The notes beneath the pieces are model-generated. The model did no database searches. It was not told the origin of the DNA and was given only the letters and a program-made list of their open reading frames with translations. This document shows positions 37,302 through 48,968 of a stretch of 64,000 nt of DNA, one piece after another. Origin of the DNA: Ptychodera flava (Eukaryota; Hemichordata; Enteropneusta; Ptychoderidae); NCBI RefSeq assembly GCF_041260155.1, contig NC_091933.1:21805599-21869598 (forward strand), in the 5' to 3' direction. The first letter of the stretch is position 1, and every line of letters starts with the position of its first letter. The translations under genes and the position numbers were made by a program.

Positions 37302-38509
37302 TGGAAGTCCGAAAACAACGGTGCACATGAACAAAGGATGCAGTAACATTAACCTTCAGACGGTGATGAAATGACGCACGTGTGGCCCGCCATAGCTAGA
37401 TCGTGACCTTCTCTTAGATCTCGAGATTGCACTGCCCATTCTTATAAATCATGTGCGTCATGTGGCATTAGGTCAACTTTTAGATTCATGACCCTGTTTA
37501 CAATTAAATGACCATGGCTTTTCCCTTCCAGTAATAATCGAATCCAAAATTCACATATGTTTAAATGAATAGTTTTTAGCACTTTTCTTGACTTTCAATA
37601 AGAAGAAAATCCGTCCTCTTTACTTCCTGCCATTTCCTTTCAAGATTACATTTACTAATGGGGCCATATTTCGTGTCTGAATCCTGCTCTTAACTCCATC
37701 AGGACATTAGCAGTGCGTGTGTCAATACGTCCTGAAGGGTAGATGCTGGCCCTTGGCAGAAAATAAATTAAAACTACACAGATGAGTCCAATAAATGGTC
37801 GATTTGAATTTGATATCATTTCAAAATAGTAGATGAGCCATTATTTTTGCAAAGGAATTATTACTGACATGTACAGTAGTCCGTGTATCCCGTCGGTTAT
37901 GTGAAACGTCATCAATAATCTTGATTAAATTGTTAATTACTGTATTTCGATTCTCTGGGCACAAATTGACACTTATTTTCAGGGTTGAAAGTGACAAGTT
38001 TGCTCAGAAAAAAAAAGTGGGTAACATGGAAAAAGTATAATTTATTATCATAATATTGTAAAGCATCTATCTACAACCCTACAAAGTTTCTTATTAAAGT
38101 AGGAAATCAACTAGGATTTAATTTCCACGTGTCCCAATAACGTACGTTTACTGCATGACTTCCTTCGTATGTCACCTTGATGTATACTGTGGTCGTCTTT
38201 TGATTGCTTATTCAACATGACGGCAGATCAACAGTATTGAAGAAACCGATGCCATACTTTGATGCTTCGGTTTCGATAACCTGGAAAAAGTGTATTTTCT
38301 CAGTCGCTTGAAAGCTAATATTAGTTTTTTATAAAGGGTTGTTTTTGTATAATATTTTATGTTTGCTGTTCTGATAGCCATGCAAAAATATTGATGACAC
38401 ATTACAATATCTTAATTGCACATTATGTTTTAACATTTTTCATTTTTTATTATTTATGTTAGGGGTTTTAAAAGAAACTTGTTAAGGATCATTCTTGCCC
38501 CCTCCTGAA
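37302..38509. other. Intergenic region between copies D and E
   Basis: Only 1.2 kb separates the D start from the E stop, both on the minus strand. No gene seen; it must hold the 5' region of D and the 3' UTR of E. Confidence 0.5.
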
Positions 38510-38691
38510 TCAGAGTGCTGTAACAGTCTCGGTGATATCAGTTTCATCCGTAGAATCAACTGGCCTCCATCTTTTCTTGAGTCTCCTGTCAACCACATAG
38601 CCAATAAGAAAGAACACTCCGCCTCCGATCGTTATCAAACTCGCCAAGTAAAACGAATAGTTGTATGTACCAGTGTAGTCACGCAAATAAC
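38510..38691 (-). CDS. MCT copy E exon 4
   Basis: G-Y-L-R-D-Y-T-G, TM12, a basic R-R-L-K-K-R segment and an acidic/Thr-rich tail before TGA. Acceptor ATCCTAG. Confidence 0.9.
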
Positions 38692-41600
38692 CTAGGATGA
38701 AAATGAAAATAGAAAATATCTCGTTAATTGCTCCAAGAAAATTGGGCGGGTCCATTAACAAAATGCTAATTAATTAACTTATTTATAACTTTGTAAGTAC
38801 CCGATACCACGTCATTGCTACTATAATTGGAATATGCCATTCACTAGTAATTTCTTCGCATAATGAAATATCAACAGTCACATGGTTATGGAAAGTGCTC
38901 CGCATTACCTGACATCAACGGACCGATCAGTTGTCCGATTCCAGAAACCGTGAGTTCCCATCCGTAACCGGTCATGAACAAAGAATCGCCGACCATTCTT
39001 CGTACACACACCGGAATCTGGCCTGCAAATGCCCCTCTTCCGAAACCCAAAGAAAATGTCAATACTGCAGCGGACGCAAACGTGTGTACGAACGGTGTAA
39101 AAAGCACGGCTATTCCGTAACATGTGTAGCAACAACCGACGTAGATATTGATGTTGATCTTACAGGCACTTGCAATGTATCCCCACAATGGTCCGCTCAG
39201 CACATTTCCGATGCCATATATAGACATTAAAATAGCTGTGTTTGTTTTTGATATGCCGGCCTCGTTTATCAGAGGCGCCAAATGTGAAAAAGAGATGGTA
39301 ATCCCTATGGCAGTCGCAAAGATTGATACAAGAAAAACGTTGTATAAGCGTATTGACAGGAGCCGACCGCAGTCGAAGAATTCATTCAACCTGGTGAAGA
39401 ATACACCAGCCCTCTTTCTGAGCTTTGGCTTTGTTTTGCGACAAGAACTGGAAACAGTCCGATTTTCCTCGTTCAATTTGTTCTCCTTTAAATCCAAATG
39501 ACTGCTTTGCTCATCGCAGTTTGAGTCAATAGACAGAGGTGTATTGGTATGTTCAGACGTTTGAGAAGTTGGACTCTTGCTGTTGGTATTCACCGGTCGT
39601 AGTATGGCGGCACTAATGCATATGTTGGCTGACATAGCAGCGTAAATCCAAAGCGTTCCTTGCAAACCATACTTATCCAGACACGACTGGAATATCAGTG
39701 GCAGAACCATCGATCCGACTCCGATGCCAGTGTATCCAATACCAGTGGCGAAAGAGTGTCGCCTATTGAAGTAATACCCCGTGTATGATGTCGTTGGAGA
39801 AAACGAAAGACCAGCCGCCAAACCTTCGCGAAAAGAAATGTACAGGAACAGTCAGTACATGACCCTCAATATTGGGTGTTTACTGTTAAGGCAAGAAGTT
39901 GCATCGAGGGCAGACAGGGTCTTTTCTGATCTACCACTTGTGCATATTCATTTGAAGGCTCTTGGTATAAGAAAATTTTCACCATTAATTTTTGCGAAAA
40001 TCGAAAATATTATTTTCCTCACAGGTAACACAGGGATGCCAGCCATTTCGAGTATCGGTAAATGTTTGGTACATGTGTTTCCCTAGTACCAAACTTTGCA
40101 CGGTGACCCCTGGTTTTTATTCGTTTTTTTGTTAGAGTATGTGGTTTAAAGTTTCATTGAGGAGAGTCTGAGCAAACGTTTTTCACTTTCGAGGCGCAAG
40201 CCACCACCTTAATGGTGCGAATACAGCTGGCAGAAGCGTATGTGACAATTGATGACAAGTCGACCATAAGATGTACAAACCTTTACACTTGTCCGCGAAA
40301 CTCGGGCCAATTTATGACTCGCTTGAGAATAAATGCTAAAAATATACGTAGCAGAAATACGACTGTGTGATATACACGGGGAAAAAAGAATCATTTTACA
40401 GAGAATGTCGGGGATTACAAATTCTCTCGAAGACCACGGACTAGTATCGGAATTATCTAACAGGAATAAAAATTTCAATCAAATACAAAAAGGTTTACAC
40501 ACATCAGATGATCTGATCACCGGGAATTGAGAAGGGCGCCATCACTCACCATGAAGGGTCCCGACAGTCAGCACAAGTTGCCAAATATTGGACGCAAACG
40601 AACCAAGCATCAGCGATGTGAATGCCAATATTCCACCAGTCATTACCACTCTTCGATGACCAAATCGTTTTGCCAACGCAGCTGCCACTGGTCCTGGGAG
40701 ACGAGGAGGGTTATATCAATCAGTTAAAGGCACTTGAACGTTATCAACATACCGACCGGTAATTTTCTGACGGGACTATGTTAGAAACATGAAGAAAATA
40801 TAGCCGCTATGGAACGATAAAGCTATTAGAGGTTCGTTGCTGTGACTACGTTCGCACACATTTCCTCTTTACTCAATTTTATGCGTGTCATCGGTAAAAC
40901 TTTTTTTCTCATTGTAACGTCAAACAATTGGTTGGTCAAAATGTTAAAAACGCGAAAAGAAGCATATTTCTTAGTGATGCAAAAACATTTCGATGACAAG
41001 GAAAATATAGGAAAAAAGGATGAATAATAAATTGGGAAAATAATTTAGCTTAATCTACAGGGCTCCCACAGAGAGCTAAGCCGAGCATGTGAACACCCTA
41101 CATGAGCAAAAAAAACATTAGGCTGAGCGTGAAAATGCCCTACATGAGAGAAAAGAACATTGGGCTGAGCATGAAAACACCCTACATTAGTAAAAAACAT
41201 GTTGCATTGTGGGTATTTTCAAGATGGCAGCCGCCATGACAGTCTGCACTGAAAGCTCTGGTGAGTACATATTTTGGTCGATTTTACCGTTGAGAAGCAT
41301 TATTTGGGAAAAATGAAAACATCAGAGTATGCAGCAGTGTTTCAAGTGTCTATGCACATAGTTCATTACATAGCAGAAGCTCAAACTACAAAGATTACTT
41401 CAACACAAAAGTGGGTTAGGATAAACACATGCATTGCCTTTAATATAGCTCTGCATGGCAGGGCTGTGTGTTACCGGCGTTATACGGTATATGGTGGGAG
41501 GCCGTATAACGCCGGTAACACACACAGCCCTGCCATGCAGAGCTAGCATTGCCTCTGAACATAGAGATACCAATGCTCTGAAGCACTGCAAGAACTTTCT

Positions 41601-44600
41601 TACACACTGCACAGCCGACAAGCGATGCATGTAGTCTCCTGTACACTGTACAGCTCAAATGTTTTGGAAGTTTACAGCTACAGTCATTCACCTACTTCGA
41701 GTTTTAGTGCTGAAGTAATTATTACAGTTTGAGCATCTGAGATGTAATGAACTGTGCATAGACACTTGAATGCATAATGCTGAGTCAGATTGTGTCCTAT
41801 ATACATTAATATGTCACTTTCATTCAAGATAAGGATTATTGAAAAAAAGTCTCCAAAATATCAATGTGCTTGCTATTTGTCGTGCATCATGTGCATGTTT
41901 GTGTGAGCTTTACTATTTAGCAGAGAATTAGAGGGCCATTAAAAGGCAGTGAACACTATATTAGAGAAAATACATGTATCATTGTGCTAATGATGGTAAC
42001 CTTCACCCACCAATGTTAAGAACAGCTACAGGTCAGAGATCATCAGCTTTATTAATGCTGTGAATATTTGGAATTCCATTGCCCATCTATTCGAAACAGT
42101 CAAACTTGTCGACTTTTAAATCAAAATTAAATGAATATCTTTTCATGATGTACTGTCATGAAGGTTCAGATCTGGATTAGCCTGTCACAGTCTTTGACAT
42201 TTTCTTTTTACTCTCTCTGCTCCTGTATTTTTCTAGAGGTCCAAATTTTAAATTAAAGTACAGGTAACCATAGCTAGCTGTTGTGATGTAACTGTCTTGT
42301 TAGCAGAAACTAATCAAATTTGTACTCAGTAACTTCACAACAATCTACAGCTGAACTTGACATATATCATCAAAATTAAAATATTTTATAACTCATGACA
42401 GCTTCTCTTTTGTTTTCCAGAACCACTTGTTTGAGAGAAAAAAACAGAAGATGAGCAAGACACAAACCAGTTGGGATGTCTCACTTAGATGAGGCAGCAA
42501 AAAGGGGGGGTTGACACAGGGTGTTTGACATTACCACAATCTCAATGGGAAGTTTAATTTGTTGAATAGAATTGGAAAAAGTTGGAAAAAATTTAGGTCA
42601 GAGGATAATTTCACCATCAGAACAGCCAGTATGGCCCAGTTTTGCTAGCTTCAGCACATGCATTTTACATGTAAGAAGATACAGTGCTTGACTTGTCACA
42701 TTCATTTATTATTTTGGAATAATTGATGAATCAATACAGTTTTGTTTCTAGTAATTGCATGTATGCTATATTAGTAGTTGAAGACCCTGGGTTATTGGCA
42801 CAGATAGTTTTTGGCACTGATCAAAATGGCAAAACTTGTAAAACTTGAGAATAAAATCATATTTGTGGACAGTGTGTAACACATTAATCAAGTATGTCCT
42901 CAGTCTTTTTTATGTTGTCAAACACAGATTCTAGCATTTTGTATTATAGTTCCAAACCTAATGCCAGAGCAAGCATGCTGAGGAGAATGCAAGAGGACTT
43001 GCCATGGAAGTCAACAAAAGTTAATGTGTTTCTACTCATTGTAACCAGTAATGATTTGATCACTGAGGTGTAACTCTGATAAACATAATTAGTTATTGGT
43101 AACCCCTGCCTGCACTATTATCCTAAATCCAATCAACAGAGGGTCATATTCTCTGATTGACTTCCAGGGTAAGCCAGTTGCATATTGTCTACGGTTGGTT
43201 ATCCAGTACCAGGTTGGAAGCAATAGTGCAAAACTAAACTTGGGTAACGTTACAAAATCCAAAGATGATACTAGACTAGGTACCGGTACATATACGATGA
43301 AATGAAAGTAATGTCAAAAATAGTGACTTTCCCTTCAATTCACCAGCACTCTCACATTTTATGAAGTACCAGAAACTAATAATATTTTATGGAAAAGATT
43401 TATTTTTCACTTATTTATTCCAATATATTTACTGCTTGCAAAGTAAATGAAATCATATTATTAAAACTGAGTAATATGAAATAAACAGAAAAACATAATA
43501 ATATAGAATAGTATGAAACAGCAAGTGTTGCTCTTTTCTTGAAAGAACATCTCCATAAAAATGCAAATAAAACTCACTGACCGAAGCAGACTTTGGTGCT
43601 GCAGAATACAAAACAAGACCATGTTGGCTTTTACTCTACTGGGATAAATACAGCTGACAGAAAAGCTAACAGATTCCTTTTCTGCCTATTATTCTGCTTT
43701 TCTATTTATAGAATAACAGATGATCTACATGCCTTATCGAGCGAAAAACTTGTAGAACAATATACAAAACTGTCTTTTGTTAAATAATTTAGAGATATGA
43801 TAGTGTTTACTGGAATGTTAGAATCCCTTCATTGTCATCAGTACCATTCACTTCATCAGCTGTTACAGTTTCATTGTTATTGTTGTCATCTGGGATTTGA
43901 GTGGCATTCTCAATGCAATGATCTTCCTCTGACAAGTTCACCCATGGCCATCCGTACAGCAAGGTATGTAGAGTTGCATGCTGTTGTAAATGAAGGAAAA
44001 GTTTAGGAGTTTTTGAACCACAGAAATATGATCATTTTTCGCAGTTTACAGAAAGAATCGTGAATAAAAGTATAAGCACATCCTTTGTACATAATTTGAA
44101 TGGTCTTCAGTGGACCTTAGTTATTGGAGCTGGCTAGTCGAGGACAAAATCTGTTTACGACCCCGAAAATACTCGTAAACATGCACATCCATCGCTTCAG
44201 TCTCTTGTACAGTTTATAGCACACTGTGAAGTAAAGTTGTAGCAGTTAATCACACACTGAGCGATTTTGTATTGAAGTAATCTTTGTAGTTTGAGCTTCT
44301 GCTATATAATGAACTATGTGCATAGACACTTGAAACACTGCTGCATACTCTGATGTTTTATTTTTCCCAAATAATGCTTCTCAACGGTAAAATCGACAAA
44401 ATATGTACTCACCAGAGCTTTCAGTGCAGACTGTCATGGCGGCTGCCATCTTGAAAATACCCACAATGCAACATGATTTTTACTCATGTAGGGTGTTTTC
44501 ATGCTCAGCCCAATGTTCTTTTCTCTCATGTAGGGCGTTTTCACGCTCAGCCTAATGTTTTTTCGCTCATGTAGGGTGTTCACATGCTCGGCTTAGCTCT

Positions 44601-45029
44601 CTATGGGAGCCCTGATCTAGTGCGCTGGGAATAATGTATGTTTGAATAGCATATAACACCTACTAATCATGAAATACATGAACTAACATAAAAACAATTC
44701 TGTCTCCATCGGGAAGACATTTCGTATTGTATTTCGATGTTTGCGATGAGCTTAGTAGTGAAACACACTGTCGTTGAGTTGCGCCGATGAAAATTGGCAG
44801 ACGAATGCACTCGAGACTCACCCAGCGCAAACCCGAATGAGCTGTACATTGACGGAACCCAAGACGTCGCCCCAGATCCTTTACCATAATGTTCCACAAA
44901 TGCAATGAAGAGCACTCCAAGAGAAGCAGTCGTTCCTCTCACGAAAAAGGTGGCGATGAAACAGCCGATCACTGTCAACCAACCATACCCACCTTCCTGG
45001 TGTGTTCTTTCAGCTTTTTTGTTATTCAT
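38510..45029 (-). CDS. MCT copy E: intact SLC16-like monocarboxylate-transporter family protein (482 aa)
   Basis: Exons 45029-44822, 40693-40550, 39823-38909 and 38691-38510 join in frame (208+144+915+182 nt = 483 codons with stop), all introns phase 1. The protein has Q-E-G-G-Y-G-W in TM1, R-F-G-H-R-R before TM3, Y-Y-F-N-R-R-H-S-F-A-T-G in TM5, a long polar TM6-7 loop of about 75 residues rich in Ser, Thr, Asn and Glu ending in a basic K-P-K-L-R-K-R, TM7-TM11, and G-Y-L-R-D-Y-T-G plus TM12 and a short tail ending E-T-V-T-A-L. It is the most diverged of the five copies: M-L-P-L-I-F-Q replaces the usual T-P-L-V-I-Q. Intron 1 (4.1 kb) contains a 3.56-kb transposon. By family it moves a small organic solute, often a monocarboxylate; the substrate cannot be predicted. 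The start is the only in-frame Met before the TM1 motif. Confidence 0.9.
38909..39823 (-). CDS. MCT copy E exon 3
   Basis: Codes for TM4 to TM11 including the TM5 signature and the long polar loop. Acceptor GCGAAG, donor GTAATG. Confidence 0.9.
40550..40693 (-). CDS. MCT copy E exon 2 (144 nt)
   Basis: P-V-A-A-A-L-A-K-R-F-G-H-R-R then TM3, ending T-L-H-G. Acceptor CTCCCAG, donor GTGAGT. Found by homology with the other copies. Confidence 0.88.
41058..44614. mobile_element. 3.56-kb DNA transposon relic with long terminal inverted repeats (hAT-like ends)
   Basis: Ends read CAGGGCTCCCA and TGGGAGCCCTG; inverted repeats of about 345 bp (41058-41405 and 44270-44614). ATCTA flanks both ends (41053-41057, 44615-44619). 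Each arm holds three subterminal repeats around CCCTACATGAG and, further in, the sequence AAGATGGC(A/G)GCCGCCATGAC followed by a GTGAGTAC splice-donor-like site. A further inverted sub-copy of the arm lies at about 41620-41775. The interior has no long reading frame, so the element is non-autonomous. It is in intron 1 of copy E. The CAGGG start is typical of hAT elements, but the 5-bp direct repeat is shorter than the usual 8 bp, so the superfamily is uncertain. Confidence 0.8.
41447..41544. mobile_element. 98-bp palindromic element nested in the larger transposon
   Basis: Arms of about 42 bp starting AGCTCTGCATGGCAGGGCTG and including TTACCGGCGTTATACGG fold back on each other. The 8-mer GCATTGCC lies on both sides (41431-41438 and 41546-41553), a possible hAT-type target duplication. 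Confidence 0.65.
44822..45029 (-). CDS. MCT copy E exon 1
   Basis: Codes for residues 1-69: short Lys-rich N terminus, E-G-G-Y-G-W and TM1-TM2 start. The donor GTGAGT follows a phase 1 base. Confidence 0.88.
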
Positions 45030-46296
45030 CGCGGTACTCGACTGTGGACCATTGTTGTAACATCCTTAAAGAATGTTGCCTTTTTAGATGACTTCGAAAT
45101 AGAACTTCTGCAAAAGGAGAATTTAAATTACATCAACCAATGTCATGTCGAGCAAATGTGGAAATAAGGCGTCAGAGGTTCCCTACGCCTGTTTATTCAC
45201 TACAATGATTGCTGGAGCCGCACCAACCAAATGCCCTTTGGATAGAAACTTCTAAAAATAGCGTAGTGCCCTCTGATTTCAAAAACAAGCAGACCTTTTG
45301 TAAAAAATTTCATCATTTTTTCCAACTTTCTGGACGTGTTTGTCGTCATAGAATCTTAGACTAATTGTCTGATGTAAAATGAAATTACCCCAGTGACATA
45401 TATGTAATCTGCATATTTATGAGTTGTGACCTTTGGTGTCCTTTCTATTGCGCGATCTTCGACGCGAAACAATAGGGCAAACTCTGGCGTTCGCTCGGTG
45501 AAGAGGTATCTTCGAAAGAGATTAATTGGAGGGTCAACCGAATGAGTCCCTGAAATCACCCTAGTCAATCAGGTTGTTGAATGATGTAGATAAACAGAGG
45601 GGGCACGCTGGCCTTAGCGCCACCTGATCTGCATGTTATGCTTTCAACCACAGCCATAATACGACATAGTGTAAGCTTTAATACGTGTGTCACATTGTTT
45701 GGGGACGTACAAGTAGCAATGGACGGACTGCGGTAGTACCTGTGTCCGGCCTTGGCCTCAGATTTCGATCCCGGGCCTTCGATCAACTTGCAACGCTAAG
45801 CGTATCTTTGGATCACAAACAGGCAGGCTAGATCTAATTCGCCTGCTACCACTTATCAAGCGCATATAGGTTATAATATAAGTCAAACCCTTACCTCAGT
45901 TAGGCCCTATTAGTATGTGAATGAAAGCAAACGATTTCGTACCCATCAGAATGATGACATTTTCCCCTCGGATAGACCACCCTCTTCGAGGTTTTTAGTA
46001 TGAACGCGATCGGGAAGTTTCAGCTGCCAAGTCGCGATGATAGTTGCATGACGTTACAGTATATAGCCTACTTTCTCTTGACCCCAGTCACATGACTTAA
46101 ATCACATGATCGCTATAGAGAAATAAAGAGAAAGTACGGACAAAATTATTATTCCCTATGACCTGATGCTCTTCCTCCTTGTTGTAGAATTTAAGGTGAA
46201 AATCTAAGATGTGAAGAATAAGGAGAACCCTACAGTAGCTTGTTGTTAGGTAAACTGCTTACGCTTACGGCCCATGTTTTCTGATGCTTCATGTGC
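45030..46296. other. No gene seen; 5' region of copy E
   Basis: Contains the upstream region of copy E and short unremarkable reading frames. Confidence 0.45.
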
Positions 46297-46502
46297 AATG
46301 TCAATCAATCAATCAATCTTTTATTACCAGTATTACTCAACACACACTGACAGAGAGTGTGGTATGGTACATTTCAGATGAAAGAACAACATGTCCAAAA
46401 CTGAACACCATCAAATGGATATTAAAATCCAAGTAAATTGAATTGAAGTACAATTTATAACTCTGACTGTAAACAGCTAACTGTAGGTAGCTACTGGAGG
46501 GG

Positions 46503-48681
46503 TCAGCAAACACCAGAATTCCTTACAAATATAGCAAGGTTTAGAAAATTCTGTTCAAGAATCTTTTTCATCTCTTCTACTTTTTCTTCGACACTCATAG
46601 TGATAGAAAAATCTGTTCCGCTTTTCTGGCACAAAATCAATCTCTCAGAAATATGACACTTGCATGTGAATAAAAAGTGAAACTCATCATCTATTACATT
46701 ACTATCACATCTCAAGCAAATTCTTTCATTTAAAGGTAAATGAGGTTTACATTTCCTACCAATTTCAACACGCAAATTATGATCACTCAGTCTATATTTT
46801 GTTAAACTTCTACGTAACCTGAAATCTGAAATATCTCTTAAATATTTTTCAAAACCAAACTTGGTCTTGAAGATTCTATCAGTGCGCAGTTTGTTACCAC
46901 TTCCATTCTTCCTTGAATGATTGAAAAGGGTTCTCTTCCAAGTTTCTAAGTATTGATTTTCATACTCATGTTTTAACTTTTTACATAACTGAGAATAAGA
47001 ATTTACTCTAAATTCACTGAAAACACGACTGTGATTGTAACTTCCCAAAACGTGATGAACAAATTTTGCCCATGGAGAATTGATTTGTACATTTTCTCTA
47101 AGTGCATTTTTCAAAATATGGTCTCCTGGTAAATTATTTAATCTACACCAATATCTTATCACAGACATATTGAGCTTAATTTTACAAGGAAATCTACCTA
47201 GCTCAGATCTAATACCCTCAAAAGGGGTGCGTTTACTCACTCCTAATATAAACCTGAGATATGATATACAAAGACTTTCAAGGCAGTTATCAACACTTGT
47301 AATTTCTGCTCCCCATATTTCAGAACAATATGAAAGAATTGGGACAATCAAACAATCAAAAAGTTTTAAACAAGCTTTGGATTCAACATTTTTTCACACA
47401 ATATAGACTTTTTAATGCTGAATAAAGCTTTCATAGCCTTATTTTAAGATTAATCATATTTTGTTTGAACTTTCCATTAGGTGTAAAAACAACACCAACA
47501 TATGTGTACTGATTCACTGCTTCAATCACACTTTTCTCAATAAAAAAATGCCGGTTCTTTATGAAACGGTTACCTCTATTAAATATCATTGTTTTTGTCT
47601 TATTGATATTGATTGAAAGGCCCCATATTTTACTGTAAGCATGCAACTTATCTAAACAATTTTGTAAACCATCAGCTGATTTTGACATAAGTATCAAATC
47701 ATCTGCATATAATATACAATTTAACTTCTGATCTCCAAATCATCTGCATATAATATACAATTTAACTTCTGATCTCCAATTTCGATAGGAGAATCAGAAA
47801 TACCACCAAACTCGTGTGGAAGATCATTTAAAAAATATTAAATAATGTTGGTGACATATTGCAACCTTGTTTCACGCCACATGAGGAAATAAACCCATCT
47901 GAAATACCACTGGACAGTTTCATTTTGTACTGAGTATCATCATACATAGACTTAACAACATTGTAAAAGCTACCAGATATACCAACCTCTGCATTTTTAA
48001 AAAGAGGCTTTTCTCCAAACACTATCAAAGCTTTTCTAAAGTCTACAAATGCCACATAAAGATTGTTTGATGAATTTTTCAATCTTTTCATGGAGAACAT
48101 CTTATCAATAGCAGTCTTTAACAGAAAAACACAGTCTGATGTACGTCTGTTTTTTCGAAAACCAAACTGGAAGTTAGAAAAAAGATTATTATCCTCAAGA
48201 TACTTAATAAGCCTCCTATTCATCACTGATGTAAAAAGTTTGAGAAACAACTTGAAAGAGCAATTGCTCTATAATTATTCGGATCACACTTATCCCCTGA
48301 CTTGTGAAGTGGAACTAATAAAGTGGATTTCCAAACTGCTGGAAAATTGCCGCTTTCTAAAATGTGATTAAATAACTTAAGAATGCTACTTATACAAAGA
48401 CTATTACTGACTTTAATCATTTCATTTATAACTGAGTCTTCTCCTGGCGCTTTATGATTTTTTAATTGTTTTATAGCGAGCAATAACTCATTGTGTTTTA
48501 TTGGCATATTAAGATACGTATTCAATCTCTTTATTTTTTCAAGATCATTTAGTTCATGTGAAATACCATTTTCATTGACAGTTGTTGATGAATTGTAAAG
48601 TGACTTAAAATATTTTACCCAGTCCTTACAATGTATAGACTCATCTACAGATGCCCCTGATTTGGAACGAAGATTCTTCAA
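46503..48681 (-). pseudogene. Broken reverse transcriptase of the LINE
   Basis: RT motifs in order: N-N-Y-R-A-I-A-L-S-S (near 48270), V-A-F-V-D-F-R-K-A (motif A, near 48050), C-G-V-K-Q-G-C-N-M-S-P (motif B, near 47870), L-Y-A-D-D-L (motif C, twice, 47696-47777), then the thumb/C-terminal region and a cysteine/histidine cluster C-L-R-C...H-F-L-F-T-C-K-C-H near 46680. The frame changes near 48240 and 47750, and stops separate the pieces. The longest open piece is 282 codons (47351-46503). No active product is expected. Confidence 0.88.
47696..47777. repeat. 41-bp tandem duplication across the RT active-site motif
   Basis: Two identical 41-bp copies (47696-47736 and 47737-47777) both encode the Y-A-D-D segment. 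The length is not a multiple of three, so it breaks the frame exactly at the catalytic motif. Confidence 0.95.
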
Positions 48682-48968
48682 AATATTCCAATACTCAGTT
48701 GAGTTATTATTTGTTGATTCTAATCTGTCTATTAAACATCTGCTATACTGCTTTTATTAAATTTCAGAAGTTTTCTATATTTTTTCCTCAAGCTGAAATA
48801 ATTGCATCTTAAAAAATAATCATTGGGATTCTTATCAAAGGCTTTCATAGCGATCTTTAGTTCTTTGCGTAAATGTCGTAGCCAACTGCTAATTAGCCTA
48901 TGGGCAAAGGTGAGACCGTGATTATACGTAAAATTTACGTTCAAATCAGACAGCAGAAATATCCTCAT

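Larger units (their letters stand above)
46297..48968 (-). mobile_element. 5'-truncated non-LTR (LINE) retrotransposon
   Basis: On the minus strand the element runs from about 48968 to a 3' end at 46297-46325, where AATAAA is followed by four ATTG units, a short tandem tail typical of several LINE clades rather than poly(A). Reverse-transcriptase remnants are spread over two or three frames. No endonuclease domain is present, so the 5' half is missing. It lies between MCT copy E and netrin-4. The exact clade (CR1/Jockey/I-like) cannot be decided here. Confidence 0.88.
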
